Notes: generated from the letters alone by a model not told the origin. Shown: positions 26,792 to 35,884, numbered from the stretch's first letter. The stretch is 64,000 bases of DNA from Oleidesulfovibrio alaskensis DSM 16109 (GCF_000482745.1 NZ_KI519494.1:632116-696115), one strand, 5' to 3'. A program made the numbers and translations.

Positions 26792-27595
26792 TCAGTTAAA
26801 CAGTCCCTTCACCGCGTTACCGACTTTGTCGGTCTGCTCTTTTACTGCATCACCGGCGGTGCCGGTTTGCTCCTTAAGCGTTTCTGCGCCCTTGCCCAGT
26901 CCTTCCGTAATGCTTTTGGCTGCCTCGCGCATGCCGCTGGTGGCAGCCTTGCCCACGGCATCGTTCAGCGCGTTGAATATCTGTTCAAGAGCCTGTGCGG
27001 GGCTGGTGCCCTGCTTTTCACGGCCGATATCCTGCAGACTGATGACGGGCAGGGGAACGGTAATACCTTTGCCGCCCAGTTCTGTCAGTGCCAGACTTAC
27101 CTGACCGCCGCGCACGACGAATTTATCGATGATCACTTTGCGCTGGCTGCCGGATTCGGCAGGCTGTTCCTGTGCCGGAGTCTGTCCGCTGCCGGAGGCT
27201 ACGGCCTTTTTAACGTTGTTCAGCAGCGCGGTGAAGTTGTCCGTCCTGCCTGATTTTTCGTAGATGATGTCAGGATTAACTATTTCCACAAGGTTGATGA
27301 CGATGGTGTTGCTGGTCAGCGTGTCCTTGTTGATTTTTACCAGTACGCTGTCCACTTTCATGGCGTGATCGCTCTGGAATCCTGAGGGGTTGCCCAGCAC
27401 AAATCCTTTGAGCGAGCCTTCTCCGGACATGAACGACACATCGGCACCGGACAGCGAAACCTTGGCCTGTGTCAGTTTGGGGCCGAATGTGTTTACGGCT
27501 TTTTCAATAATGGGATTGATGGACAACACCAGTGTGACCACAAGACCTGCAATGATAACGCCCAGTACGGCCACAAGGGCCAGCAGTTTTTTCAT
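26792..27595 (-). CDS. AsmA-like exported/membrane protein
   Basis: Protein of 267 residues with an N-terminal membrane segment (LLALVAVLGVIIAGLVVTLV) and a periplasmic part. The first half resembles the N-terminal region of AsmA-family proteins (VSLSGADVSFMSGEGSLKGF, VLGNPSGFQSDHAM), which are implicated in envelope lipid handling in other bacteria. The C-terminal ~80 residues are Ala/Lys/Glu-rich and helical, recalling LEA-type amphipathic repeats (KEQTGTAGDAVKEQTDKVGN). A GAGGAG site lies before ATG 27595, and a good promoter is found 50 nt upstream. Function is not known. Confidence 0.72.
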   Translation of the reverse strand: MKKLLALVAVLGVIIAGLVVTLVLSINPIIEKAVNTFGPKLTQAKVSLSGADVSFMSGEGSLKGFVLGNPSGFQSDHAMKVDSVLVKINKDTLTSNTIVINLVEIVNPDIIYEKSGRTDNFTALLNNVKKAVASGSGQTPAQEQPAESGSQRKVIIDKFVVRGGQVSLALTELGGKGITVPLPVISLQDIGREKQGTSPAQALEQIFNALNDAVGKAATSGMREAAKSITEGLGKGAETLKEQTGTAGDAVKEQTDKVGNAVKGLFN

Positions 27596-27637
27596 GGCGA
27601 TTCTCCTCGGATGGTGTGAAAAGGCAGCTTTGAATAT

Positions 27638-27666
27638 TGTATAGGGTAAATATGCCGTCGGGGCAA
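27638..27666 (-). promoter_or_regulatory. Sigma-70-like promoter of the AsmA-like gene
   Basis: On the minus strand TTGCCC (27666-27661) and TATACA (27643-27638) are separated by 17 nt, 40-odd nt before the ATG at 27595. Confidence 0.55.
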
Positions 27667-27682
27667 CCGGTGGCGGTGTTTT

Positions 27683-28525
27683 TCAGCGGCGGGCATAGCA
27701 GTATACGCATCCGAACCGGCAGGTGCCGTACCTGCCTATGTCTGTACTGGGGGCGCACAGACAATGCTCTCTCTGGTTTTTGTCAGTGGCGGATGCGCCG
27801 GTCGCGTTGCCGCCGATGCGCTGCAGCAGGGCTGCATCCACGCAGGGTGCTGCCAGCGGCAGTGATGCATGTATGCCGGTGACCGGTGTGCAGCAGGTTT
27901 GCAGCGTGATGTTATGATTTGCCGCTATGCTGTGCAGTGCGGCCGCCATGGCGGCTTTGGCGTGTTCACCGGGCAGGTGCGTGTGCACTCCGCTGCGGGC
28001 CAGCGCGGCCAGCGCCCTGCGGGTTTTGACGTATGGTTCCACAAAACTGGTTATGCATCGCTGTGTGCAGCCTTTCAGGGCAGCGCACAGCCGGGCGAAA
28101 TTTTCTTCGTGCCATTGTGCCGGAGTTATGTCGGTAATGATGACAGGGTCGTACCGCCATATCATTCTTGCCGGACCCAGCCGCACAGCCAGCGAACGGA
28201 AACTGTCGACCGCCTGCTGCATATCCGGCGTGCGGGCTTCCAGAGCGCGGGGATATCCGGTGATGGTCCATAAAAAATAATAGGGAATCTGGCGTGCATC
28301 CACTTCATGCAGCCACGGTGCAAGCGGGGCTGCGTTGCGCGTCCAGAACACGATGCCGTCCACGTCCTGCGGCAGCAGCGAAATGGTACGCTGCCGGGCG
28401 GGATTGAACGGGTCGGGCACCTGACACCGCCCCTGCCGCAGGCTTTCGATGAACCATGCGGTATGGAATGCGGGCAGGTCGGTGCGGCGCGATGCCGAAA
28501 TGATGCGCGGGTGTCTGGTGTCCAT
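27683..28525 (-). CDS. DUF1848 family protein with C-terminal Cys cluster
   Basis: Cytoplasmic protein of 280 residues matching the DUF1848 pattern: the opening RIISASRRTDLPAFHTAWF, VDGIVFWTRN, YYFLWTITGYPRALE, and a C-terminal CLCAPSTDIGRYGTC ... CVYCYA motif. The closely spaced Cys residues at the C-terminus look like an Fe-S site related to radical-SAM proteins, although the family has no proven activity. ATG 28525 lies in the gap after the BPL-N gene (42 nt), on the same strand, so the two could share a transcript. Confidence 0.82.
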   Translation of the reverse strand: MDTRHPRIISASRRTDLPAFHTAWFIESLRQGRCQVPDPFNPARQRTISLLPQDVDGIVFWTRNAAPLAPWLHEVDARQIPYYFLWTITGYPRALEARTPDMQQAVDSFRSLAVRLGPARMIWRYDPVIITDITPAQWHEENFARLCAALKGCTQRCITSFVEPYVKTRRALAALARSGVHTHLPGEHAKAAMAAALHSIAANHNITLQTCCTPVTGIHASLPLAAPCVDAALLQRIGGNATGASATDKNQREHCLCAPSTDIGRYGTCRFGCVYCYARR

Positions 28526-28567
28526 GGCTGCAGCCGCGGTGCGGCACCGCGGCGTGTTTTCCGCTGT

Positions 28568-29824
28568 CTACAGGCCGTGGGGCAGCTGCCGGTACAGCAG
28601 TTCGTCCAGTGTATCGAGCAGTTCCTGATACAATCCGCCGCTGTCCATGGGAGGCCCGAACAGCGCTGCGCGCTGGTTGCGCAGCGATTCACGCGACACG
28701 GTTTCCGGAAATGTTTTGGAAAGCGTCATGGCAAGTCGTTCTGCCAGCAGGTATCCTTTCACTCCTTCGTGGAACAGGGCCAGCTTGCGCATGAACGGCT
28801 GCCGCTGTTCCTGCCAGTATGCAGTGCATTCGGCGGTGGGCGGGTTGGATACTGCTGTGACCACAGCGGCATACAGGTTGTTGAGGTTTGCGCCGGGTAT
28901 GCCCGCACGCCAGCCTATAAGCCATGCGTTGCGTTTGAAAAACAGACAGTGGTTGCGTCCTATGGTGACAATGTCGTCGAAGATGCCGCGGGCATGCAGC
29001 AGGTCGGGGTCGAGCCATGCGGCCTGCTGGTTTTCCAGATCCCATGCGGGAACGCGCTGCAGAGGCGGTTCTATGCCCCCCAGCGTGCGGATGATGTGCA
29101 GCAGCCAGCGGTTTGCCGTGGGTGAATCAGGCGTTTCCAGATGTGTGTAGCTGAGCACATAGCGGCCTTTGCCGTACCGTCCGGAAAGTATGCAGGGCTG
29201 ATCTTCCAGAAAAGTGGGCCGCAGCCGGATGTCGTACAGTGATTCCCACTCTGAAAACGTGCCGGGGGGCAGCGTATCCAGCGGCAGGTCCGCCACCCAG
29301 AAATCGTCGCAGGGAGTGGTGTATGTGGCCAGTACTTCCACGTCGCCGGTTTTTTCCGGCGCAAATCTGCCCGGCCACCAGATGGGCACCGGCGGCTCGG
29401 CGCAGGCATCCGTGCACAGGTCTGCGGGAACAAGGTCATGGCCCCGCGCCACGCGGGCATGCACATGGCCGCTGACAAAATGCTGCATTCTGTCGGTAAA
29501 GCGGGCACGCCCCCACGGGCACAGCCCCAGCCCCTCGCTGCCGGAAAGCCCCAGACCGGCCCCGCCGCAGAACCCTACATAAGCCCCGCCGCCGCGGACA
29601 TAGTCGCGGATGGCCTGCATTCCGGCGGCTCCCAGCGCCACGGATTTCATGCGGGCGTTGCCGCCGGGAACCAGCAGCAGTGCGGGCGGCTTGCCAGAAA
29701 GCAGTCCCTGCGCTATTTCTTCCCCCCTGACAAGCCGGTAGGGCAGGTCGAGGGACTGCGCAGTGCGCCACGCCAGCAGCCCCCAGATATGCGAGGCGTC
29801 CCACAATATATAGATGCTTGACAT
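28568..29824 (-). CDS. BPL-N domain protein (glutamine-amidotransferase-like)
   Basis: Cytoplasmic protein of 418 residues. The N-terminal half resembles the biotin-protein-ligase N-terminal (BPL_N) domain, a class I glutamine-amidotransferase-like fold: ALLLVPGGNARMKSVALG, then YVRGGGAYVGFCGGAGLGL with the nucleophile-elbow-like Cys. The C-terminal half is not recognised. No biotin ligase catalytic domain is present. ATG 29824 is preferred because GGAAG lies before it; an ATG at 29839 would add five residues. It sits upstream of the DUF1848 gene. Function unknown. Confidence 0.72.
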   Translation of the reverse strand: MSSIYILWDASHIWGLLAWRTAQSLDLPYRLVRGEEIAQGLLSGKPPALLLVPGGNARMKSVALGAAGMQAIRDYVRGGGAYVGFCGGAGLGLSGSEGLGLCPWGRARFTDRMQHFVSGHVHARVARGHDLVPADLCTDACAEPPVPIWWPGRFAPEKTGDVEVLATYTTPCDDFWVADLPLDTLPPGTFSEWESLYDIRLRPTFLEDQPCILSGRYGKGRYVLSYTHLETPDSPTANRWLLHIIRTLGGIEPPLQRVPAWDLENQQAAWLDPDLLHARGIFDDIVTIGRNHCLFFKRNAWLIGWRAGIPGANLNNLYAAVVTAVSNPPTAECTAYWQEQRQPFMRKLALFHEGVKGYLLAERLAMTLSKTFPETVSRESLRNQRAALFGPPMDSGGLYQELLDTLDELLYRQLPHGL

Positions 29825-29995
29825 CGTTCTTCCGCTCATTAAGAGTTGACCACTTGGCTGCCGTCAGGCGCAGCCATACGGTTTGTCTGTATATTCGGGT
29901 ATCTTACCAATCCCCGCCGGTAATTGCAAAAGGCTCACGCATCCCTTTGCGGGTGCGTACCACATACCAATAGTATAGTTCCGGAGTTTTTCAAA

Positions 29996-32647
29996 ATGGC
30001 CGAAAACGCGCTACCCAAAGGCTACGAGCCGCAGGATATAGAAAACCGGTGGCGGACCCACTGGGAGGATAACAAGACGTTCACGCCGGACCCCGATGCC
30101 CCGGGTGAACCGTATTCCATTGTCATTCCTCCGCCAAACGTCACCGGCGCACTGCACATGGGGCACGCGCTCAACCTTACCCTGCAGGACATTCTGTGCC
30201 GTTTTCACCGCCAGAAAGGGCGCAAGGTGCTGTGGGTGCCCGGTACCGACCACGCGGGCATAGCCACCCAGAACGTTGTGGAACGGCAGCTTGCCAGAGA
30301 AGGCAAGGGACGTCACGACCTGGGACGCGAAAAATTTATCGAACGCGTGTGGCAGTGGCGTGAAGAATACGGCAACCGCATTCTGAGCCAGATACGCAAG
30401 ATGGGTGCCTCCGTGGACTGGACGCGTGAACGCTTCACCATGGATGAAGGGCTCTCGCGCGCTGTCAGACAGGTTTTTGTCAAACTGTACGAAGACGGCC
30501 TGATCTACAAAGGCAACTATATCATCAACTGGTGTCCGCGCTGCCATACCGCGCTGGCCGACGACGAAGTGGATCATTCCGCCGAAAAGGGTGCCCTGCA
30601 CTATGTCAGGTATCCTCTGGAAGACGGTTCCGGTCATCTGACCATAGCCACCACCCGCCCGGAGACCATGCTTGCCGATACCGCCATTGCCGTGCATCCC
30701 GAGGATGAACGGTTCAGCCATCTTATCGGCAAATACGCCATACTGCCTCTGGTGGGCCGCAAGCTGATAATCATCGGCGATAAATATGTCGACCGTGAAT
30801 TCGGGACAGGCTGCCTCAAGGTAACCCCCGCCCATGACCACAATGACTGGGAATTGGGCCGCAAGCACGGGCTTGAGGTGCTGAACATCCTTACCGACGA
30901 CGGTGTGCTGAGCGAAGATGCCGGTCCCGACTTCGCCGGGCTGGACTGTGCCGCCGCGCGCAAGAAGATTCTTGTCATGCTGGAGGAAAAAGGCTTCCTC
31001 GACCGCATAGAGCCGCACGAACACAATGTGGGCCACTGCTACCGCTGCAAGACCGTGGTGGAACCGTATGTTTCCACCCAGTGGTTTGTGGCCATGACTA
31101 AACTGGCCCCCCGCGCCCGCGCCGCGGTGCCTGCCCAGACTCAGATTTATCCCGAAAACTGGGAAAAAACGTACTATAACTGGCTCGATAACATCCGCGA
31201 CTGGTGCATATCCCGCCAGATATGGTGGGGGCACCGCATTCCCGCGTGGACCTGCGAAGACTGCGGCGAGCTTATTGTCGCCATGGATGCGCCGCAGGCC
31301 TGCAAATGCGGCAGCACCAGACTGACACAGGACGAAGACGTGCTGGATACGTGGTTCTCTTCGGCGCTGTGGCCTTTCAGCACGCTGGGCTGGCCTGACA
31401 GTACCGAAGAACTGAAGCAGTTTTATCCCACCTCCGTGCTGGTGACCGGTTTTGACATCCTGTTTTTCTGGGTGGCCCGCATGATGATGATGGGTCTGCA
31501 GTTCATGGACGAGATTCCGTTCCACCATGTGTACATCCACGCGCTGGTGCGCGACGAACACGGCAAGAAAATGTCCAAATCCACGGGCAACGTCATTGAC
31601 CCCGTGGAAATGATAGACAAGTACGGCACAGACAGCCTGCGGTTCACCCTGACCGCGTTTGCCGCCATGGGGCGCGATATAAAACTGTCGGAAGCCCGCA
31701 TCGAAGGCTACAGACATTTTATCAACAAAATCTGGAATGCCGCACGGTTTGCTTTGATGAACCTGCCGGAAGAACAGCCCGCGCCCTGCGACCTTGCCGC
31801 AGTGCAAGAGCTGCATCACCGCTGGATTCTGCACCGTCTTGAAGAAGTTAAAAGTTCTGTGGACAGCGCGTTTACCGGTTACCGGTTCAACGAGGCTGCG
31901 CAGACGCTGTACAAGTTCTTCTGGAACGAGCTGTGCGACTGGTACCTTGAGCTTTCCAAGCCGGACATGCAGGCCGGCGGTGAACGCCGTGCCCGTGCAC
32001 AGTTTGTTCTGTGGACAGTGCTTAAGGAAGTGCTGGTGCTCATGCATCCTGTCATGCCTTTTGTCACTGCGGAAATCTGGAACGTGCTGCCCGGTGTGGC
32101 CGGTACCGACATTGCCTGCGCAAGCTACCCCGAGACCCGCCCCGCATGCGTTTCACCTGATGCGGAAAAGCGCATGGCGCTGGTGCAGGGGGTCATTTCC
32201 GCCATCCGCACCATCAAGGCGGAACTGAATATCGCGCCCACCACACGCCTGAACGCGCTGGTGCGCACGGTTTCTGATGCGGCGCTGGAAGAACTGGAAG
32301 CCAGCCGTGAGGTCATAAGCGTGCTTGCACGCCTTGAAGGGCTGACCATGGGCGCCGATGCTGCGGGCCCGAGAGCTTCGGCTTCCGCCGTGGTTGAAGG
32401 CAATGAAGTCATTGTTCCGCTTGCCGGACTGGTGGACTTTGAAGCCGAACTGGCGCGGCTGGACAAGGAGCTTGGCAAGGTGGGCAAGGAAAAGGAAAAG
32501 CTGGAGGCAAAGCTGGCCAATGAAAGCTTTGTGAGCCGCGCCCCTGCCGACATTGTTGCCAAGGAGCGTGCCCGCTCGCAGGAACTGGCCGAAACGCAGG
32601 AAAAGCTTGAAAGTCTGCGCAAGCGCCTTGCGGATGCCATGGATTAG
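29996..32647 (+). CDS. valS: Valyl-tRNA synthetase
   Basis: Class I aminoacyl-tRNA synthetase charging tRNA-Val, 883 residues. The HIGH-type motif PPNVTGALHMGHALN is near residue 45 and the KMSKS motif in GKKMSKSTGN near residue 525. The CP1 editing region, the anticodon-binding domain and the C-terminal coiled coil (ARLDKELGKVGKEKEKLEAK) typical of ValRS are all present. The frame is open to 29924, but ATG 29996 has GGAG 9 nt upstream and gives the expected family N-terminus. It is a single-gene unit with a GC-rich hairpin and T run downstream. Confidence 0.97.
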   Translation: MAENALPKGYEPQDIENRWRTHWEDNKTFTPDPDAPGEPYSIVIPPPNVTGALHMGHALNLTLQDILCRFHRQKGRKVLWVPGTDHAGIATQNVVERQLAREGKGRHDLGREKFIERVWQWREEYGNRILSQIRKMGASVDWTRERFTMDEGLSRAVRQVFVKLYEDGLIYKGNYIINWCPRCHTALADDEVDHSAEKGALHYVRYPLEDGSGHLTIATTRPETMLADTAIAVHPEDERFSHLIGKYAILPLVGRKLIIIGDKYVDREFGTGCLKVTPAHDHNDWELGRKHGLEVLNILTDDGVLSEDAGPDFAGLDCAAARKKILVMLEEKGFLDRIEPHEHNVGHCYRCKTVVEPYVSTQWFVAMTKLAPRARAAVPAQTQIYPENWEKTYYNWLDNIRDWCISRQIWWGHRIPAWTCEDCGELIVAMDAPQACKCGSTRLTQDEDVLDTWFSSALWPFSTLGWPDSTEELKQFYPTSVLVTGFDILFFWVARMMMMGLQFMDEIPFHHVYIHALVRDEHGKKMSKSTGNVIDPVEMIDKYGTDSLRFTLTAFAAMGRDIKLSEARIEGYRHFINKIWNAARFALMNLPEEQPAPCDLAAVQELHHRWILHRLEEVKSSVDSAFTGYRFNEAAQTLYKFFWNELCDWYLELSKPDMQAGGERRARAQFVLWTVLKEVLVLMHPVMPFVTAEIWNVLPGVAGTDIACASYPETRPACVSPDAEKRMALVQGVISAIRTIKAELNIAPTTRLNALVRTVSDAALEELEASREVISVLARLEGLTMGADAAGPRASASAVVEGNEVIVPLAGLVDFEAELARLDKELGKVGKEKEKLEAKLANESFVSRAPADIVAKERARSQELAETQEKLESLRKRLADAMD

Positions 32648-32680
32648 CCCTAAAACAGGGCAGCTTATGTGATTATGCTG

Positions 32681-32729
32681 CGGGTGCGCCGCGCCGGTAC
32701 CGCACCGCCTCGGCGCCCCGCTTTTTTTT
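32681..32729 (+). terminator. Probable terminator of valS
   Basis: An imperfect GC-rich stem (GGGTGCGCCG with CGGCGCCCCG) is followed by a run of eight T, about 35 nt past the valS stop codon. Confidence 0.55.
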
Positions 32730-32815
32730 ACGGGCCGCGGCCCGCATGATGTGTCCGTTTCTGTGCTCCGCCGGAACGTTTTCTGCCGTCAGTCAATGGC
32801 GTCAGGCATGGTTCC

Positions 32816-32936
32816 GGCCCTGTGGTGCGGCTGCGCCGCAGGGCCGCCGGTCAGGTCGGACAGACCGTTCCGGACGCAAGCACCGCGCGGGGCATACGCC
32901 GCACAGAGCATTTTATAGACGCCGGAGCGCTCCGGC
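32816..32936 (+). other. Leader region of cobA-hemD with two strong palindromes
   Basis: Two dyads are seen. At 32816-32846 GGCCC...GGGCC encloses TGCGGC-TGC-GCCGCA, a stable hairpin. At 32921-32936 the perfect 16-bp palindrome GCCGGAGCGCTCCGGC ends just before the ribosome site of cobA-hemD. I see no GCCACTG box or other mark of a cobalamin riboswitch. The second palindrome could be an operator or a hairpin affecting translation. Confidence 0.45.
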
Positions 32937-32951
32937 CCATACGGAGGAAGG

Positions 32952-34463
32952 ATGAAAGTTTACCTGATCGGTGCCGGTCCCGGCGACCCCGGACTGCTGA
33001 CCATCAAGGGCCGTGATATTTTGAAGCGCGCCGATGTCATTGTGTACGACTATCTGGCCAACGACGCTTTTCTGAATTACGCGGCCCCCGGCGCGGAAAT
33101 CATCTATGTGGGCAAAAAAGGCGGCGACCATACCCTGTCTCAGGAAGGCATCAACAGGTTGATTGTTGAGAAGGCCAGAGAAGGCAAGGTGGTGGCGCGT
33201 CTCAAGGGCGGCGATCCCTATGTGTTCGGACGGGGTGGCGAAGAAGCGGAAGAACTGCTTGACGCCGGCGTGAACTTCGAGGTTGTGCCGGGAGTCACTT
33301 CGGCTGTGGCAGGCCCCGCATACGCCGGTATTCCGCTGACGCACCGCAGCTATTCCTCCTCCGTTTCATTCATAACCGGCCACGAAGATCCTTCTAAGCC
33401 CGAATCGGCTCATAACTGGAAGGCGCTGGCCTCCAGTGCCAGCACGCTGGTGTTCTTTATGGGCATGAAAAATCTGCCCGAAATTTCGCGCAAGCTCATT
33501 GAGGCCGGCATGGACCCCGATACGCCTGCGGCGCTTGTGCGCTGGGGTACCACATCGCGCCACCGCAGTCTGGCAGCCACCATTGCCACCCTGCCGGAAG
33601 AAGGCAAAAAAGCGGGATTTTCTTCTCCCAGCCTTATTGTTGTGGGGCATGTGGTCAAACTGCGCGACCGGCTGAACTGGTTTGAGCAGCTGCCGCTGCT
33701 GGGCAGGGGCATTGTGGTTACCCGCGCCCGCGAACAGGCCAGCGGACTGGCAGCCAGCCTGACGCAGCTGGGAGCGGAGGTCATTCAGTTTCCCACCATT
33801 CTCATCCGCCCGCTGGAAGATTATGCTCCCGTGCATGACGCCATTCGCAGGCTTGCCGAATATGACTGGCTTGTTTTCACTTCTGTGAACGGCGTGAAAC
33901 ATTTCTGGCAGCAAATGGGCCTGCTGGGGCTGGACAGCAGAGCGCTGGGCGGTGTGAAAGTGGCTGCCATCGGACCGGCAACGGCGGACGTGCTGCGTGA
34001 AAAAGGGATAGAGCCTGATTTTATTCCTGAAAAATATGTGGCCGAAGGCGTGGTCAAGGGAATGATAGAGCGCGGAATGGACGGCAGCAGGGTGCTGCTG
34101 CCCCGTGCGCGTGTGGCTCGCGAAGTGCTGCCGGAAGAGCTTGCCCGTGCCGGTGCGCGTGTGGATGTGCTGCCGGTATACGAAACCGTGCCGGGCGACG
34201 CCAACCGCAGTCACGTGCTTGAAATGCTGGAAGAGGGCCGCATTGACTGCATCACCTTCGGCAGTTCTTCCACTGTGGACAATTTCTTTTCACTGGTTGA
34301 ACCGGAAGCCATGCGCCGGTACGAACATGTGCATATGGCCTGCATAGGACCGGTAACCCGTAAGACTCTGGAACGCTACGGTTTCACCTGTTCCATCCAG
34401 CCGGAAGATTATACCATTCCGGCACTGGTGGATGAACTGGTGCGTCAGCTTGGCGCGCAGTAG
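32952..34463 (+). CDS. cobA-hemD: Uroporphyrinogen-III C-methyltransferase / uroporphyrinogen-III synthase fusion
   Basis: Bifunctional cytoplasmic enzyme of 503 residues. Residues 1-245 form an SAM-dependent methyltransferase making precorrin-2 from uroporphyrinogen III (VYLIGAGPGDPGLLTIKG, RLKGGDPYVFGRGGEEAEEL, VPGVTSAVAGPAYAGIPLTH). Residues about 250-503 form HemD, which cyclises hydroxymethylbilane (GRGIVVTRAREQASGLAA, DWLVFTSVNGVKHFW, IDCITFGSSSTVDNFF). The fusion commits porphyrin precursors to sirohaem, cobalamin and, in Desulfovibrio, the alternative sirohaem-dependent haem pathway. GGAGGAAGG precedes the ATG. It is a single-gene unit ended by a terminator. Confidence 0.95.
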   Translation: MKVYLIGAGPGDPGLLTIKGRDILKRADVIVYDYLANDAFLNYAAPGAEIIYVGKKGGDHTLSQEGINRLIVEKAREGKVVARLKGGDPYVFGRGGEEAEELLDAGVNFEVVPGVTSAVAGPAYAGIPLTHRSYSSSVSFITGHEDPSKPESAHNWKALASSASTLVFFMGMKNLPEISRKLIEAGMDPDTPAALVRWGTTSRHRSLAATIATLPEEGKKAGFSSPSLIVVGHVVKLRDRLNWFEQLPLLGRGIVVTRAREQASGLAASLTQLGAEVIQFPTILIRPLEDYAPVHDAIRRLAEYDWLVFTSVNGVKHFWQQMGLLGLDSRALGGVKVAAIGPATADVLREKGIEPDFIPEKYVAEGVVKGMIERGMDGSRVLLPRARVAREVLPEELARAGARVDVLPVYETVPGDANRSHVLEMLEEGRIDCITFGSSSTVDNFFSLVEPEAMRRYEHVHMACIGPVTRKTLERYGFTCSIQPEDYTIPALVDELVRQLGAQ

Positions 34464-34485
34464 CGCATCGCTGCTCAGCTGTCTG

Positions 34486-34515
34486 GCGGGCCGGTTTTCC
34501 GGCCCGCTTTGTTTT
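34486..34515 (+). terminator. Intrinsic terminator of cobA-hemD
   Basis: GCGGGCCGG and CCGGCCCGC form a 9-bp stem with a TTTT loop, followed by TTTGTTTT. Confidence 0.87.
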
Positions 34516-34560
34516 AACAGCCTGCAACTGCGGCGCGGCTGCCTTTTTCTTGCGGCCCGG

Positions 34561-34670
34561 GCCGAAGCAATCTACCCTGTGCTGAACTGACAGGTAGCCC
34601 GCACCGGCTGGCGCCGGACTGCGGTCTGGTGCATCATGCTCCGTCATCTCTGCAGCGGAGATGCTTCGGT
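34561..34670 (+). ncRNA. Structured leader RNA before the MOSC gene, class unknown
   Basis: GCCGAAGCA (34561-34569) pairs over nine positions with TGCTTCGGT (34662-34670), one pair being G-U. Inside, three hairpins can form in order: CTACC-CTGT with ACAGGTAG (34572-34597, one bulged C), GCACC with GGTGC (34601-34632, with an inner CCGG/CCGG-type stem), and CTCCG with CGGAG (34640-34660), the last abutting the closing helix. The ribosome site of the MOSC gene begins about 14 nt after it. This multibranch shape looks like a riboswitch or protein-binding leader. I do not recognise the conserved core of Moco, cobalamin, TPP, SAM or NiCo classes. Confidence 0.5.
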
Positions 34671-34695
34671 AAGCAATCAACACAGCGAGGACGTC

Positions 34696-35133
34696 ATGAA
34701 CCGTATAGGAACAGTGCGCGCGGTATGCATCAGTGAACGCAAGGGAGAACGCAAGCAGGTGGTCGATGCCATCGAGCTGCGCGAAGATTACGGTGTTGCG
34801 GGTGATGCCCACGGCGGTTCGGGAAGGCAGGTGAGCCTGCTTGCGGTGGAAAGCGTGGATAAAATGCGTTCGCGCATGCCCTCGCTGGCTGCAGGTGATT
34901 TTGCCGAAAATATTCTGGTGGAAGGTATCGCGCTCACCCGTCTGTTGCCGGGGGGCAGGCTGCGCATCGGTTCCGGTGTTGAGCTGGAAATCACGCAGAT
35001 AGGCAAAAAATGTCATAACAAGTGCAATATTCATAAAACCGTCGGGTTCTGCATCATGCCTACAGAAGGTGTGTTCGGCCGCGTGTTGTGCGGAGGCACT
35101 GTGAAAGACGGTGATCCCGTGCATGTGTTGTGA
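34696..35133 (+). CDS. MOSC domain protein
   Basis: Small stand-alone MOSC (molybdenum cofactor sulfurase C-terminal) domain protein of 145 residues, cytoplasmic. Family features seen are GDAHGGSGRQVSLLAVES, DFAENILVEGI and a KKCHNKCNIHKTVGFCIMP segment with several Cys. Family members bind sulfurated molybdenum cofactor or related molybdopterin cargo. ATG 34696 has GAGG 5 nt upstream; an upstream in-frame start at 34636 would lie within the structured leader and is rejected. The leader RNA (34561-34670) probably controls its expression. It stands between cobA-hemD and purN. Confidence 0.88.
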   Translation: MNRIGTVRAVCISERKGERKQVVDAIELREDYGVAGDAHGGSGRQVSLLAVESVDKMRSRMPSLAAGDFAENILVEGIALTRLLPGGRLRIGSGVELEITQIGKKCHNKCNIHKTVGFCIMPTEGVFGRVLCGGTVKDGDPVHVL

Positions 35134-35209
35134 TACGAGATGATGTTGTTACGGCTGCCCGTCATGTGCGGCGTGCAGTGTCTTTGATTATAGCAGGACA
35201 GGAGGCATT

Positions 35210-35884
35210 ATGCCGCTGCAACTGGCGGTGCTGGCATCGGGCAACGGGTCAAACCTGCAGGCCGTGCTGGACCGCGCTGCACAGGGTGTGCTGGATGTAG
35301 AGGTGCGCCTTGTGGCGTCCAACAAGGAAGACGCCTGCGCCCTTGATCGGGCGCGGCGTGCAGGCATTCCCGTGTGGGCGCGCAATCACGGCAGTTTTGC
35401 CGGCAGAGAGGAATTTGACGCGGCGCTGGTGGACGCCATACGGGCCAGCGGGGCCGACACCATCATGCTGGCGGGATACATGCGTCTGCTTACACCGTAT
35501 TTTCTCAATGCCTTTCCGGGCAGGGTGCTCAATGTGCATCCGGCCCTGCTGCCCAGCTTTCCCGGAGTAAGGGGAGTAGCCGACGCCGTGGAGTACGGTG
35601 TGCGTGTGGCAGGGTGCACAGTGCATTTTGTTGATGAAATAATGGACCACGGACCGGTGATCATTCAGGCGGCTGTTCCCGTGTCTGCCTGCGATTCCCG
35701 CGATGACGTGCTGCAGCGGGTGCATGCGGCAGAGCACCGCATTTATCCTCAGGCATTGCAGTGGCTGGCCGAAGGCCGGCTGTCGCTGCAGGGCCGGGTG
35801 GTGCATCTGGCACCGTCACGGCGTCCTGCGGCCGGTGCAGCGGCGGATATGCTGGTTTCGCCCGCGCTGGAACAAGGTTTTTAA
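35210..35884 (+). CDS. purN: Phosphoribosylglycinamide formyltransferase
   Basis: Folate-dependent GAR transformylase of purine synthesis, 224 residues. The N-terminal VLASGNGSNLQAVLD phosphate-binding region, the MRLLTPYFL segment, the catalytic NVHPALLPSFPG (Asn-x-His) and the conserved Asp of VHFVDEIMDHGPVIIQ are present. The C-terminus is some 30 residues longer than in E. coli PurN, ending in an Ala/Pro-rich tail. AGGAGG lies 4 nt before the ATG. It follows the MOSC gene by 76 nt. Confidence 0.95.
   Translation: MPLQLAVLASGNGSNLQAVLDRAAQGVLDVEVRLVASNKEDACALDRARRAGIPVWARNHGSFAGREEFDAALVDAIRASGADTIMLAGYMRLLTPYFLNAFPGRVLNVHPALLPSFPGVRGVADAVEYGVRVAGCTVHFVDEIMDHGPVIIQAAVPVSACDSRDDVLQRVHAAEHRIYPQALQWLAEGRLSLQGRVVHLAPSRRPAAGAAADMLVSPALEQGF

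Noticed and set aside
30011..32047. 678-codon open frame on the minus strand
   Set aside because: It is antisense to valS, which has all synthetase motifs; the shadow protein is His/Gly/Val-rich with no domain, as expected from GC-rich codon bias.
32730..32951. Cobalamin riboswitch before cobA-hemD
   Set aside because: The conserved GCCACTG box and the other core elements are not present.
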